The position numbers were made by a program, and so were the translations under genes. A stretch of 64,000 nt of DNA from Terriglobia bacterium (GTDB lineage Bacteria > Acidobacteriota > Terriglobia > Acidiferrales > UBA7541). The notes under the pieces are model-generated. The model had not been told where the DNA came from. It ran no database searches and saw only the letters and a program-made list of their open reading frames with translations. The DNA lies in NCBI GenBank assembly GCA_020073585.1, contig JAIQEV010000003.1:62001-126000 (forward strand), read 5' to 3'. Below, in pieces: positions 7,456 to 16,253 of the stretch; within the stretch, counting starts at the first letter, position 1; each line of letters opens with the position of its first letter.

Positions 7456-8589
7456 ATGAGCATCCGCATCCTGGGCATCGAATCTTCCTGCGACGAGACG
7501 GCTGCCGCCGTGGTGGCCGACGGCCGCGCAATCCTATCCAACGTGGTGGCTTCGCAGATTGACGTGCACCGCAAGTACGGCGGGGTGGTGCCGGAGCTGG
7601 CTTCGCGGGAGCACGTGCGGCGCATCGTGCCGGTGGTGCGGGAAGCGATGGAGCAGGCCGGGATGCAACTGGCGGAACTGGACGCGATCGGGGTGACGCA
7701 CGGCCCGGGGCTGGTGGGGGCACTGCTGGTGGGCATCACGTATGCCAAGACGCTGGCGGTGGCGCTGGGCAAGCCGCTGGTGGCGGTAAACCACCTCGAA
7801 GGCCACGTGCATGCGGTGTTTCTGGAAGCGGCGCGCGCGGGGCGGCGGCCGGAGCTGCCGGCGGTCTGCCTGATCGTCTCCGGGGGGCACACGGTGCTGT
7901 ACGAGGTGCGGGCGGAAGCGCCGGCGGGGGGCGACGATGTGCCGCTGTTCCGCTACGGCAGGATCGGGCAGACGCGCGACGACGCGGCCGGGGAAGCCTA
8001 CGACAAAGTATCCAAGCTGCTGGGGCTGGGCTATCCCGGGGGGCCGATCCTGGACCGGCTGGCGGCGGCGGAGAATGACGGAAGAAGAGGCGCGGGACCG
8101 CGGTTCACGGTGGCCAAGATGAAGGGCAACGCCCTGGATTTCAGCTTCAGCGGGCTGAAGACCGCGGTGCTCTATTACGTGCGCGAACATCCGGAATTTG
8201 CGCCGGAGATTGCGGCGCGGGAAGCGGCGCTGGCGGAGGGGCGGCGGAAATTCGAGGAGCTGCTGCCGCTGTGCAACGCGGCGACGCTGGCGCTGGTGCG
8301 GGCGTTCCAGGATGCCGTGGTGCGCGAGCTGGCGGAGCGGGCGTTTAACGCGGCGGAAGAGCGCGGAGCGGGGAGCATTCTGGTCTCGGGGGGCGTGGCG
8401 GCGAACAGCCAGTTGCGCGCGGTGTTCGAAGAGCGCGCGAGGCGCTGCGGGGTGCAGGTCTATTTTCCGAGCCGCGCGCTTTCCACCGACAACGCCGCCA
8501 TGATCGCCGCGGCGGCGTATCCGAAGTTTCGTGCCGGCATCCTGGCCGGAGTCGAGCTCAACGCCGATCCCAGCCTGGCGCTGGCGTAG
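7456..8589 (+). CDS. tsaD: tRNA N6-adenosine threonylcarbamoyltransferase TsaD
   Basis: This 377-residue ASKHA-fold enzyme transfers the threonylcarbamoyl group to A37 of ANN-decoding tRNAs, working with TsaB, TsaE and TsaC. It begins SIRILGIESSCDETAAAVV. Metal ligands lie in NHLEGHVHAVF (HxxxH), and SGGHTVLYEV, GRIGQTRDDAAGEAYDKV, LDFSFSGLKTAV, LVSGGVAANSQLR and PSRALSTDNAAMIA follow in standard order. tsaB lies 5.7 kb downstream; no tsaE or tsaC is in view. The start ATG at 7456 is preceded by GGAAA only, a weak ribosome site. Confidence 0.96.
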   Translation: MSIRILGIESSCDETAAAVVADGRAILSNVVASQIDVHRKYGGVVPELASREHVRRIVPVVREAMEQAGMQLAELDAIGVTHGPGLVGALLVGITYAKTLAVALGKPLVAVNHLEGHVHAVFLEAARAGRRPELPAVCLIVSGGHTVLYEVRAEAPAGGDDVPLFRYGRIGQTRDDAAGEAYDKVSKLLGLGYPGGPILDRLAAAENDGRRGAGPRFTVAKMKGNALDFSFSGLKTAVLYYVREHPEFAPEIAAREAALAEGRRKFEELLPLCNAATLALVRAFQDAVVRELAERAFNAAEERGAGSILVSGGVAANSQLRAVFEERARRCGVQVYFPSRALSTDNAAMIAAAAYPKFRAGILAGVELNADPSLALA

Positions 8590-8623
8590 GGGCTGAGCGG
8601 CGCGGCCGCGGGCTGCCCTGGGG

Positions 8624-8629
8624 TACAAT
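8624..8629 (+). promoter_or_regulatory. Probable -10 element of hyuA (near-leaderless)
   Basis: TACAAT with no recognisable -35. Its last T is 10 bases from the hyuA ATG, so the transcript should begin within about three bases of the start codon. There is no Shine-Dalgarno sequence in between. Confidence 0.45.
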
Positions 8630-8638
8630 CCGAAACTT

Positions 8639-10669
8639 ATGCGCATAGCCGTGGACAGCGGAGGGACGTTTACCGATTGCGTGTATCTGCGCGACGGGCG
8701 GCTGGCGATCCGCAAGGTGCCGTCGCAGCCGAAGAATCCGGCAGCGGCCATCGCGGAGGCGCTGGGGCAATGCCGGGCGGAGCGCGCAGTGGCGGGGCGC
8801 GAGGCGCTGGACCTGGTGTGCGGAACGACGGTGGGTACCAATGCGCTGCTGGAGAGGCGCGGGGGCCGGGTCGCGCTGGTCACCACGGCGGGATTCGAGG
8901 ACGTGCTGGAGATTGGGCGGCAGGCGCGGCCGAAGCTGTACGATTTCTTCGTGGTGAAGGCGGAGCCGCTGGTGCCCGCGGCGCGGCGGATTGGCGCGCA
9001 GGAGCGGCTGGCAGCGGACGGGGCGGAGGTGACGCCGCTGACGGCGCGCGAGCTGCGGGGCATCGTGCGCCGGGTGCAGAGAACGGGCGTCGAGGCTGTG
9101 GCCGTCTGTTTTCTATTTTCGTTTCGCAATCCGCGGCATGAGCAGCAGGTGGCGGGGGCGCTGCGCGCGGCGGGGTATCTGGTATCCGTGTCGCACGAAA
9201 TCCTGCCGGAGTTCCGGGAATTCGAGCGCACGTCGACGACGGTGATCAACGCCTATCTGGCGCCGGTGATGAGCCGGTACCTGGGGGAGACGCAGCGGCG
9301 GGCGCAGGAGATGTGGAGCGGCGGGCGGACGCTGGTGCGGGTGATGCAGTCGAACGGGGGGATCATCTCCGCGGGGCGCGCGGCGCACGAGCCGGTGCGC
9401 ACGATTCTGTCCGGGCCGGCGGGCGGGGTGATGGGGGCGCAGTACGCGGCGTCGCTGGCGGGGCTGGCGAAGGTAATCACGTTCGATATGGGCGGAACGT
9501 CGACGGACGTGGCGCTGCTGGGCAGCGGGCTGGGCACGACGACGGAGTCCATCGTGGCGGGGCTGCCGGTGGCCGTGCCGATGCTGGAGATTCACACGGT
9601 GGGGGCGGGCGGAGGCTCGCTGGCGCGAATCGACCAGGGCGGAGCGCTGCGCGTGGGCCCGGAGAGCGCGGGAGCCGATCCCGGGCCGGCGTGCTACGGG
9701 CGGGGCGAGAAGCCGACGGTGACCGACGCGCACGCGGTGCTGGGCCATTTCGGGGGGCGGGGATTGCTGGGCGGCGCGTTTCCGCTGAATACGGAGCGGG
9801 CGCGGCGGCAACTGGAGAAATTTCGCGGGGCGTTCCGGACGACCGAGGAGTTCGCCGAGGGGATTCTGCGGGTGGCCAACGCGGTGATGGAAAAAGCGAT
9901 CCGGGTGATTTCCGTGGAGCGCGGCTACGACCCGTGGGACTACGCGCTAGTGGCGTTCGGGGGCGCGGGCGGGCTGCACGCATGCGACCTGGCGGGAGCG
10001 CTGGAGATGCGCGGGGTGTTGCTGCCGTGTTTTCCCGGGGGGCTTTCCGCGCTGGGGATTCTGCGCGCAGACGTGGTGAAGGACGTTTCGCGGACGGTGC
10101 TGCTGCCGGTTCATTCGCTGGGGAAGGCGCGGGGGGAGTTGCGCGCGAGGTTTCGGCGGCTGGAAGGCGAAGGGATTCGCGCGCTGGCGGGGGAAGGGTT
10201 TCGCCGGGCGCAGATTCGCGTGGAGCGGTGGGTCGATGTGCGCTACATCGGGCAGGCGTATGAGCTGAGCGTGGCGGCGGGGGGCGATTTTGTGGAGGCC
10301 TTCCATCGCGCGCATGAGCAGCGCTACGGGTACGCGGACCGCCTGCGGCGCGTGGAAGTGGTGAACGTGCGCTGCCGGGTGACGGGGGAGGCGGCGAAGC
10401 CGGAAGTGGCGAAGATTCCGCGGGCCGCGCGCGCGGGGCGCCCGCCGCTGGCGGGAGAGCTGCGCTGCGTCTTCGGCGGGCGGGCGCAGGCCACGCGCTG
10501 GATCAATCGCGAGGAACTGCGAGCGGGGCACGTTTTTGCGGGGCCCGCGGTGATCAGCGAATACAGCGCCACGACGCTGGTGCCGCCGGGCTGGCGAGCG
10601 CGGGTGGACGAGTACGGGCAGATCTTTCTGGCCCCGGTGGCGAAGGAGAGGGCGAATGCGCGGCGCTAA
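8639..10669 (+). CDS. Hydantoinase/oxoprolinase subunit A (HyuA family)
   Basis: This 676-residue ATP-dependent amidohydrolase subunit belongs to the N-methylhydantoinase / 5-oxoprolinase / acetone-carboxylase-beta family. The ASKHA phosphate loop MRIAVDSGGTFTDCVYL opens the protein. Further blocks are VCGTTVGTNALLERRG, FRNPRHEQQV, SVSHEILPEFREFERTSTTVINAYL, SGPAGGVMGA, FDMGGTSTDVAL, HTVGAGGGSLARID, GPESAGADPGPACYGRG, PTVTDA and AFGGAGGLHACDLA. It overlaps hyuB by 14 bp, so the two subunits are coupled. Substrate (hydantoins, 5-oxoproline or another cyclic amide) cannot be read from the sequence. No transporter or racemase accompanies the pair. Confidence 0.9.
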   Translation: MRIAVDSGGTFTDCVYLRDGRLAIRKVPSQPKNPAAAIAEALGQCRAERAVAGREALDLVCGTTVGTNALLERRGGRVALVTTAGFEDVLEIGRQARPKLYDFFVVKAEPLVPAARRIGAQERLAADGAEVTPLTARELRGIVRRVQRTGVEAVAVCFLFSFRNPRHEQQVAGALRAAGYLVSVSHEILPEFREFERTSTTVINAYLAPVMSRYLGETQRRAQEMWSGGRTLVRVMQSNGGIISAGRAAHEPVRTILSGPAGGVMGAQYAASLAGLAKVITFDMGGTSTDVALLGSGLGTTTESIVAGLPVAVPMLEIHTVGAGGGSLARIDQGGALRVGPESAGADPGPACYGRGEKPTVTDAHAVLGHFGGRGLLGGAFPLNTERARRQLEKFRGAFRTTEEFAEGILRVANAVMEKAIRVISVERGYDPWDYALVAFGGAGGLHACDLAGALEMRGVLLPCFPGGLSALGILRADVVKDVSRTVLLPVHSLGKARGELRARFRRLEGEGIRALAGEGFRRAQIRVERWVDVRYIGQAYELSVAAGGDFVEAFHRAHEQRYGYADRLRRVEVVNVRCRVTGEAAKPEVAKIPRAARAGRPPLAGELRCVFGGRAQATRWINREELRAGHVFAGPAVISEYSATTLVPPGWRARVDEYGQIFLAPVAKERANARR

Positions 10670-12284
10670 GCAGCTCTCCGGAAAACGCCGGAGCGGCGTG
10701 GACCCGACGCGGCTGGAAATCTTCAAGAACCTGTTCCATTCGGTGGCCGAAGAGATGGGGGCGGGGCTGCGGCGCTCGGCTTTTTCGCCGAACATCAAGG
10801 AGCGGAGGGACTATTCGTGCGCGGTGTATGACGGCGACGGGGAAGTGCTGGCGATGGGCGACCACATGCCGGTGCACCTGGGATCGATGCCGGCTTCTGT
10901 GGCGGCGGCGCGGCGGGCCTTGGCGCTGGGCCCGGGGGAGATCGCGATACTGAACGATCCGTTTGCCGGGGGCACGCATCTTCCGGACGTGACCCTGGTC
11001 ATGCCCGTGTATCTGGGGAGCGAGAAGCGGCCGCAGTTCTATGTGGCCAACCGCGCGCACCATGCGGATATCGGCGGGGCGCTGGCCGGATCCATGGGGC
11101 CGGCGCGGGAGATTTATCAGGAGGGGCTGCGCATTCCGCCGGTGAAGCTGTACGAGGGAGGGCGGCGCAACGACGGGGTGCTGGCGATGTTCCTGGCCAA
11201 CGTGCGCACGCCCGCGGAGCGCGAGGGCGATCTCTCCGCGCAGGTGGCGGCCTGCCGCATCGGGGAGCGGCGGCTGCGGGAGATTGTGGGGCGCTACGGC
11301 GCGGCGGAGACGCAGCGCTATGCGGGGCACCTGCTGGAGTATTCGGCGGAGATGATGCGCGGGGCGCTGGCGGAGCTTCCGGCAGGATCGTATAGCGCGG
11401 AAGATTATCTGGACGGCGACGGGGTGAGCGGGAAGGCGCTGCGGATCGCGGTGCGGGTGCGCATCGGGAAGCGCGCGGCGGAGGTGGATTTCAGCGGGTC
11501 CGCGGCGCAGTGCGCGGGCAACGTGAACGCGGTGGAAGCGATCACGATTTCGGCGGTGTACTACGTGTTCCGCTGTCTGCTGGGAGAAGAGGTGCCGGCC
11601 ACGTCGGGGCTGCTGCGTCCGATCCGCGTGCATGCGCCGACGGGAACGATCGTGAACGCGCGGCCGCCGGCGGCGGTGGCGGGCGGGAACGTGGAGACCT
11701 CGCAGCGCATTGTGGATACGCTGCTGCGGGCGCTGGCGCGGGTGGCGCCGGCGCGGATTCCCGCGGCGAGCCAGGGCACGATGAACAATCTGACGGTGGG
11801 CGGGCTTGATCCGCGCAACGCGAATGCGCCGTTCGCCTACTACGAGACGATTGCCGGGGGGATGGGGGCGCGGCCGGGGCTCGACGGGGCATCGGCCATC
11901 CACACGCACATGACCAATTCGTGGAATACGCCCGTCGAGGTGCTGGAGCAGGTCTATCCCGTGCGGGTGCGCGCCTACCGGATTCGCAGCGGCTCGGGCG
12001 GCGCAGGAGAGTACCGCGGGGGCGACGGGATCGTGCGCGAACTGGAGTTGCTGGCGCCGGCGCAGGCGGGGCTGCTGTGCGACCGGCGAGAGCGCGGGCC
12101 ATACGGGCTGCGGGGCGGGAAAGACGGCGCGCCGGGGAAGAATGCGCAGATTCGAAGCGGAAGAGCGCGCGCGCTGCCGGGAAAGTGCGTGGTGGAAGGC
12201 TTTGCCGGGGACATCCTGCGCATCGAGACGCCGGGGGGCGGAGGCTGGGGCCGGGAGCGGCGCAAAAAGAAAACCGGCGCGTGA
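10656..12284 (+). CDS. Hydantoinase/oxoprolinase subunit B (HyuB family)
   Basis: This 542-residue partner of the preceding subunit opens DPTRLEIFKNLFHSVAEEMG, with SPNIKERRDYSCAVYD, MPVHLGSMPASV, NDPFAGGTHLPDVTLV, NRAHHADIGG and the C-terminal GGDGIVRELE and GGGGWG blocks of the HyuB family. His/Asp residues of the NRAHHADIGG segment are conserved in the catalytic metal region. The start ATG at 10656 lies inside the 3' end of hyuA, a translationally coupled arrangement. The end abuts the convergent carD gene (39 bp) with no obvious terminator between them. Confidence 0.9.
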   Translation: MRGAKQLSGKRRSGVDPTRLEIFKNLFHSVAEEMGAGLRRSAFSPNIKERRDYSCAVYDGDGEVLAMGDHMPVHLGSMPASVAAARRALALGPGEIAILNDPFAGGTHLPDVTLVMPVYLGSEKRPQFYVANRAHHADIGGALAGSMGPAREIYQEGLRIPPVKLYEGGRRNDGVLAMFLANVRTPAEREGDLSAQVAACRIGERRLREIVGRYGAAETQRYAGHLLEYSAEMMRGALAELPAGSYSAEDYLDGDGVSGKALRIAVRVRIGKRAAEVDFSGSAAQCAGNVNAVEAITISAVYYVFRCLLGEEVPATSGLLRPIRVHAPTGTIVNARPPAAVAGGNVETSQRIVDTLLRALARVAPARIPAASQGTMNNLTVGGLDPRNANAPFAYYETIAGGMGARPGLDGASAIHTHMTNSWNTPVEVLEQVYPVRVRAYRIRSGSGGAGEYRGGDGIVRELELLAPAQAGLLCDRRERGPYGLRGGKDGAPGKNAQIRSGRARALPGKCVVEGFAGDILRIETPGGGGWGRERRKKKTGA

Positions 12285-12323
12285 CCCGAGGGGATCGCGC
12301 GCCGGGAAAAATTCAGGACGAAA

Positions 12324-12845
12324 CTAGTCCACTTTTTCCTGCAACACCGGAAACTGCAGCTTGGCCTTCGCCAGCGATTTCACAACGAGTGTTTCCGCCG
12401 ATTCCGCGGAGGTGTTTCTCGCTGTGGCCATTTCGCTGACCAAGAGATACTTGGCGCGCTCGAGCATCTTCTTTTCACGGAACGAGAGCGGCTTGCTGCG
12501 GCTGAGGGAGACCAGGCTCTTGAGGACGACGGCGACTTCCAGGAGAGAACCGGTGCGCATGCGCTCGGAATTCTCCTTGAAGCGGTGTTTCCAGTCGTGG
12601 TGCGAGTTCAGTTTGCCTTTTTCGAGGAAACCAAGGACCTTGCTGGTGTCCACGGGACGAATGACAGGACGCAGACCGACGGCTGGCGCGTTGGAATGCG
12701 GAACCATCACGCGCAAACCGCTGGAAGTTATGCGAATCATCAGATAGCGTTCGGTACGACCGTTCAAAACTCCGTAACTGATCTGTTCTACGAGTCCAAC
12801 GCCGTGGTTCGGATATACAACCTTGTCGCCGATTTTATACTCCAT
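12324..12845 (-). CDS. CarD/CdnL-type transcriptional regulator
   Basis: The 173-residue protein binds the RNA polymerase beta subunit and stabilises open complexes. The N-terminal Tudor-like domain is clear (MEYKIGDKVVYPNHGVGLVEQI, YLMIRITSSGLRVMVP). The C-terminal helical DNA-binding part includes NSHHDWKHRFKENSERM and LSFREKKMLERAKYLLVSEMA. I chose the ATG at 12845 because the candidate upstream TTG (12905) falls in the -35 element of a good promoter, and the transcript predicted from that promoter begins near 12870. GGGGGG lies 9-14 bases before the start. CarD proteins of this type often set rRNA and housekeeping transcription; its targets here are unknown. Confidence 0.92.
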   Translation of the reverse strand: MEYKIGDKVVYPNHGVGLVEQISYGVLNGRTERYLMIRITSSGLRVMVPHSNAPAVGLRPVIRPVDTSKVLGFLEKGKLNSHHDWKHRFKENSERMRTGSLLEVAVVLKSLVSLSRSKPLSFREKKMLERAKYLLVSEMATARNTSAESAETLVVKSLAKAKLQFPVLQEKVD

Positions 12846-12876
12846 AGGTTCGGATGCCCCCCTGGAATTCTGTTGC

Positions 12877-12905
12877 AGTGTAGGGGAATGTATGGAAAGA
12901 GTCAA
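12877..12905 (-). promoter_or_regulatory. Sigma-70 promoter of carD
   Basis: On the minus strand, TTGACT (12905-12900) and TACACT (12882-12877) are separated by exactly 17 bp. The predicted start near 12870 leaves about 25 bases before the carD ATG. Confidence 0.75.
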
Positions 12906-13116
12906 GATATTTCCTCTGGAATCAATTAGATAGAGAAATTGGCCGGGCTCTTTGGCAGTTGAATTGCTCTTGTCTTACGGTATTATTACATCCTGCTGCA
13001 GTTTTCCTGACGAAACCTCCTGTATGGGGCACTTAGTCCGTTAGTATCCAATCCTGGGCGACGGGCCAAGCCTTGAAGAATGTTAGTGTCCGGCATCCGA
13101 CTTAGCGGGCATGGGT

Positions 13117-13122
13117 TAGAAT
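13117..13122 (+). promoter_or_regulatory. Probable -10 element of tsaB (leaderless)
   Basis: TAGAAT ends seven bases before the tsaB ATG, so +1 should coincide with the A of the start codon. A more conventional pair, TTGAAT (12959-12964) and TATTAT (12981-12986) with a 16-bp spacer, lies further upstream and could serve as an alternative promoter with a 140-base leader. Confidence 0.4.
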
Positions 13123-13128
13123 GGGCGG

Positions 13129-13851
13129 ATGATTTTGCTTAGTCTGGATACCTGCGATGCGCGAGGGAGTGTCTGCCTGCTCCGGGACGGGGTGGCCCAG
13201 GCCGTGGTCGTTCATGAGACCGCGGAGGACTATTCCTCCTGGCTGATTCCTGCGATTCAGCGAGTTTTGACCCAGGGCGGAGTGTCCCTTGTGGATGTCG
13301 AGGTGTATGCGGTGAGCGCCGGGCCGGGGTCGTTCACGGGTTTGCGCATAGGCCTGACGACGGTAAAGGCGCTGGCGGAGCTCTATAGCCGGAGAGTTGC
13401 GGCGGTTTCGCGGTTGGAAGCGATTGCCAGCGAGGCGAGCGGGGGAGAGTGGATCGCCGCGCTGGTGAATGGCCGGCGGGGCGAGGTGTACGCGGGAGTC
13501 TATCGACGGGAAGGCGAGCGAGTGGTGCTGCAGGGAGAAGAGAGCGTCGCGCCGGTGGCGGAGTTTGTGAAGTCGGTGCAGCGGGCGATTCCTGGGGGCG
13601 GGGTCTGCTGGGCGACGCCGGATCAGGAATTGGTAGTGGGTACGGCGTGGTGGGCGGAACGGGAAGCGGCTGGAGATCGCGTGGAGGAGGTAACGGCCGT
13701 GCTGGCGCCGCGGATTGGGCAGATCGGCTACGTGCAGGCGCAGGCGGGGAAGCTGGTGGATGTGCTGGCGCTGGATGCGAACTATATCCGGCGATCGGAT
13801 GCGGAGCGCTCGTGGAAGGACGCCCGGGGTGATAGCCAACATGCCGGGTGA
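13129..13851 (+). CDS. tsaB: tRNA threonylcarbamoyladenosine biosynthesis protein TsaB
   Basis: The 240-residue partner of TsaD is an ASKHA-fold protein without its own catalytic site that scaffolds the t6A complex. It begins MILLSLDTCDARGSVCLLRDG. The diagnostic AVSAGPGSFTGLRIGLTTVKALAEL block is present, followed by AVSRLEAIA and VNGRRGEVYAGVYRREGE. The end overlaps rimI by 11 bp. Genes for TsaB and the RimI acetyltransferase are frequently adjacent in bacteria. No Shine-Dalgarno sequence precedes the start. Confidence 0.93.
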   Translation: MILLSLDTCDARGSVCLLRDGVAQAVVVHETAEDYSSWLIPAIQRVLTQGGVSLVDVEVYAVSAGPGSFTGLRIGLTTVKALAELYSRRVAAVSRLEAIASEASGGEWIAALVNGRRGEVYAGVYRREGERVVLQGEESVAPVAEFVKSVQRAIPGGGVCWATPDQELVVGTAWWAEREAAGDRVEEVTAVLAPRIGQIGYVQAQAGKLVDVLALDANYIRRSDAERSWKDARGDSQHAG

Positions 13852-14317
13852 AGCGCAGGCGGGGTCCGTTCCGGAGCTGCGGCTGCGTGCGCTGGAAGCG
13901 GGGGATGCGGCGGAGGCGGTGCGCATCTCGCGGCGGTGCGCGGAAGCCGCGGCGTGGAGCGAAGAGGCCTACGCGCGGCTGCGCGAGGCGGGTTGCCGCG
14001 GTTGGGTCGCCCAGGCGAACGCTGAAACGGTGGGTTTTCTGGTGGCCCGTTGCGCGGCGGACGAAGCGGAGATCCTGAACCTGGCGGTGGTTCCGGAAGT
14101 GCGGCGCCGGGGATACGCCACGGCGCTGGTTCAGGAGGCTTTGCGGGAATTCCGGGGGCAGGGGGTGCGCAGGGTCTTTCTGGAAGTTCGCGCGTCGAAC
14201 CGGGGCGCGATGGCGTTCTACGAGGGGCTGGGCTTTCGAGGGGCAGGGCGGCGCGCCGGGTACTACCAGAACCCGCGGGAAGACGGGGTATGCATGGCGC
14301 TGGAATTCCCGGGCTAG
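13841..14317 (+). CDS. rimI: RimI-type GNAT N-acetyltransferase
   Basis: This is a 158-residue acetyl-CoA-dependent acetyltransferase, classically acting on the N-terminal alanine of ribosomal protein S18. The GNAT motif A is EILNLAVVPEVRRRGYATALV (V-P-x-x-R-R-x-G-x-A); motif B is FLEVRASNRGAMAFYEGLGF, followed by RAGYYQNPREDGVCMAL, the typical RimI ending. The ATG at 13841 gives MPGEAQAGS and overlaps tsaB by 11 bp. The longer open frame upstream is a shadow of tsaB. Substrate specificity beyond S18 cannot be excluded. Confidence 0.88.
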   Translation: MPGEAQAGSVPELRLRALEAGDAAEAVRISRRCAEAAAWSEEAYARLREAGCRGWVAQANAETVGFLVARCAADEAEILNLAVVPEVRRRGYATALVQEALREFRGQGVRRVFLEVRASNRGAMAFYEGLGFRGAGRRAGYYQNPREDGVCMALEFPG

Positions 14318-14364
14318 TTTCCGGAGGACAAACTAAAGAGACACTTGGCTCCCGGCGGCCGCTG

Positions 14365-14373
14365 TGCTAGGTT
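14365..14373 (+). promoter_or_regulatory. Extended -10 promoter upstream of the DUF465 gene
   Basis: TGCTAGGTT, i.e. TGn-TAGGTT, 40 bp before the start codon. The leader carries the strong ribosome site CAGGAGG just ahead of the ATG at 14413. Confidence 0.4.
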
Positions 14374-14412
14374 ACGCGCATGTAGTCACCACCGCACACA
14401 ACAGGAGGACGC

Positions 14413-14643
14413 ATGTCCAGTTTGCAGCGGAATCCGGGTGATCAGAATTTCGATGCGGATGCCGAATATCAGAAGCTGGCCGAACAGCACACGCAATACG
14501 AAGCAGAACTGCACCGCTTGACCCTCTCTCCTTACCTGAATGCGGAAGACCTCCTCGAAGAAGTCCGGCTTAAAAAACTGAAACTGCGCGTGAAAGACGA
14601 GATGCAGGAGCTGCTGAAACGCCAGCGGCACGCGTGCGCGTGA
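14413..14643 (+). CDS. DUF465 (YdcH-like) small coiled-coil protein
   Basis: This is a 76-residue, highly charged helical protein: FDADAEYQKLAEQHTQYEAEL, then LNAEDLLEEVRLKKLKLRVKDEM. The pattern of a long helix, a short turn with a Pro (TLSPYLN) and a second Lys-rich helix ending in a DEMQ segment matches the DUF465 family (E. coli YdcH), whose members are small and of unknown function. A strong AGGAGG precedes the ATG. It is probably transcribed separately from the downstream lipid genes, which have their own -10-like element (TAGAAT at 14676). Confidence 0.75.
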   Translation: MSSLQRNPGDQNFDADAEYQKLAEQHTQYEAELHRLTLSPYLNAEDLLEEVRLKKLKLRVKDEMQELLKRQRHACA

Positions 14644-14731
14644 GGATCGGGCGTTTCGCGGGAGCATTTCTGTCGTAGAATGACGGTGCCGGGGGCGACG
14701 CGGAGTGGCGCGGCGCGGCTGCGGCACACGT

Positions 14732-15373
14732 ATGGTCCGCGAAGGATACAGTTTCGGTGTGCCGGTGCTGGCGCTGGGCGCGGGGGCGCTGCTGCTGCAC
14801 TGGACGGCGGCGGGCGCAGTGCTGGTGGCGCTGGCGCTGTTCGTTTTTTCGTTTTTCCGCGACCCGGAACGGGTGATCCCGGGGGAGCCGGGGGCGGTGG
14901 TCTCGCCGGCGGACGGGCGCGTGGTGGTGGTGACCGAAGAAGAGTTTGCGGGAAAGCCCGGGAAGCGCATCAGCATATTCCTGGCAGTGTGGAACGTGCA
15001 CGTGAACCGCGCGCCGGCCGCGGGCACGATTGCCAAGGTGGAGTACCGCCCGGGGAAGTTCTATGGAGCGATGCGCGCGCGGGCCTCGTTCGAAAACGAG
15101 CAGAACATCATTCACCTGGAGACGGAAAGCGGGGAGATGATGTTCAAGCAGATCGCGGGCTGGATTGCGCGGCGGGTCATCTGCTGGAAGAAGCCGGGAG
15201 AGCAGGTGGCGCGCGGGGAACGCATCGGGCTGGTGCGCTTCGGATCGCGCGTGGACGTGTGGCTGCCGCGGGAGGCGGAGATTGTGGTCCGGCCGGGGCA
15301 GACAGTGCGCGGAGGGTCGAGTGTTGTGGCGCGGTGGCCGGCGGGGAAACCCGGCGGGGGAGAAAGCCGGTAA
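14732..15373 (+). CDS. psd: Phosphatidylserine decarboxylase proenzyme (short form)
   Basis: This 213-residue membrane-associated enzyme decarboxylates phosphatidylserine to phosphatidylethanolamine. Residues 10-42 are hydrophobic (one or two membrane helices). SPADG at 58-62, SIFLAVWNVHVNR at 81-93 and the self-cleavage site FGS (Ser172, which would become the pyruvoyl group) are present. The length and the RFGS cleavage context fit the short Psd-A type rather than the longer LGST type. pssA lies 37 bp downstream, so substrate-producing and substrate-consuming enzymes are adjacent. The start could also be the GTG at 14705; I prefer the ATG at 14732, whose VREGYSFG is the usual family start. 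Confidence 0.92.
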   Translation: MVREGYSFGVPVLALGAGALLLHWTAAGAVLVALALFVFSFFRDPERVIPGEPGAVVSPADGRVVVVTEEEFAGKPGKRISIFLAVWNVHVNRAPAAGTIAKVEYRPGKFYGAMRARASFENEQNIIHLETESGEMMFKQIAGWIARRVICWKKPGEQVARGERIGLVRFGSRVDVWLPREAEIVVRPGQTVRGGSSVVARWPAGKPGGGESR

Positions 15374-15410
15374 GCGGCGATGACAGCGGGTAACGGGAGC
15401 GGGTGCGAGG

Positions 15411-16250
15411 ATGGCCGACTTCGGGGGGAAAAGCGTGGCGGAACAGCCGGCGTTGCCGTTTGATCCGCGGCACCTGCGCGGGGCGCGGTTGCGGCGGGGG
15501 ATCTATCTTCTGCCGAGCATGTTCACGGTGGCCAATCTGCTGTGCGGCTACTACGCGGTGGTGGCCGCGCTGGGGGGCGCGACGCACGACTTCGACCATG
15601 CGGCGAAGGCCATCGGGTACGCGATTCTCTTCGATTCGCTGGACGGGCGCGTGGCGCGCATGACCGGCACGAACACGGAATTCGGGAAGCAGTTCGATTC
15701 GCTGGCGGACGTGGTGAGTTTCGGAATTGCGCCGGCGGTGCTGGCGTATGCGTGGGGGGTGCGCAGCCTGCCGGCGCAGGAGTCCATCTCCGTGCAGCAG
15801 CTTGCGCAACTGGGATGGCTGAGCTGCCTGATCTTTCTGATCTGCTGCGCCTGGCGGCTGGCGCGCTTCAACGTGCAGGGCATGGCTCCCGGGGGCCTGG
15901 GGTATTTCGTGGGGATGCCCACGCCGGCGGCGGCCGGGGCGATTGCGGCGATCGTGCATGCGTTCAAGGCGCCGCTGCAGGACTGGCGCTGGTCGGCGGG
16001 CTGGCTGCTGTTGGCGGCGGTGCTGGGGGCGCTGATGACCAGCACGGTGCGCTACTACAGCTTCAAGGACGTGGCCTGGACGAAGCGCCAGCCGTCGCTG
16101 GCGATCGTCATCATTGCCCTGATAGCAGCGGCCGTCTGGCTGTATTCGGAGATCGCGCTCTTCGTCATTGCCGTGGGGTACGCCAGCATCGGGCTGCTGC
16201 TGCACGTGGTGCGCTGGGTGCGCCACCATGCGGTCACCCGGACCGCCTGA
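15411..16250 (+). CDS. pssA: CDP-diacylglycerol-serine O-phosphatidyltransferase
   Basis: The 279-residue integral membrane enzyme makes phosphatidylserine from CDP-diacylglycerol and serine. The CDP-alcohol phosphotransferase signature D-G-x2-A-R-x8-G-x3-D-x3-D is complete at residues 78-100 (Asp78, Gly79, Ala82, Arg83, Gly92, Asp96, Asp100). About six further hydrophobic segments run to the C-terminus, and PSMFTVANLLCGYYAV opens the first. It forms a unit with the preceding psd, giving the two-step route to phosphatidylethanolamine. The next gene begins 3 bp after its stop. Confidence 0.95.
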   Translation: MADFGGKSVAEQPALPFDPRHLRGARLRRGIYLLPSMFTVANLLCGYYAVVAALGGATHDFDHAAKAIGYAILFDSLDGRVARMTGTNTEFGKQFDSLADVVSFGIAPAVLAYAWGVRSLPAQESISVQQLAQLGWLSCLIFLICCAWRLARFNVQGMAPGGLGYFVGMPTPAAAGAIAAIVHAFKAPLQDWRWSAGWLLLAAVLGALMTSTVRYYSFKDVAWTKRQPSLAIVIIALIAAAVWLYSEIALFVIAVGYASIGLLLHVVRWVRHHAVTRTA

Positions 16251-16253
16251 TCC

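Noticed and set aside
7534-9249. 571-codon minus-strand frame over tsaD and hyuA
   Set aside because: Antisense shadow of GC-rich coding sequence; no motifs and conflicts with two well-supported genes.
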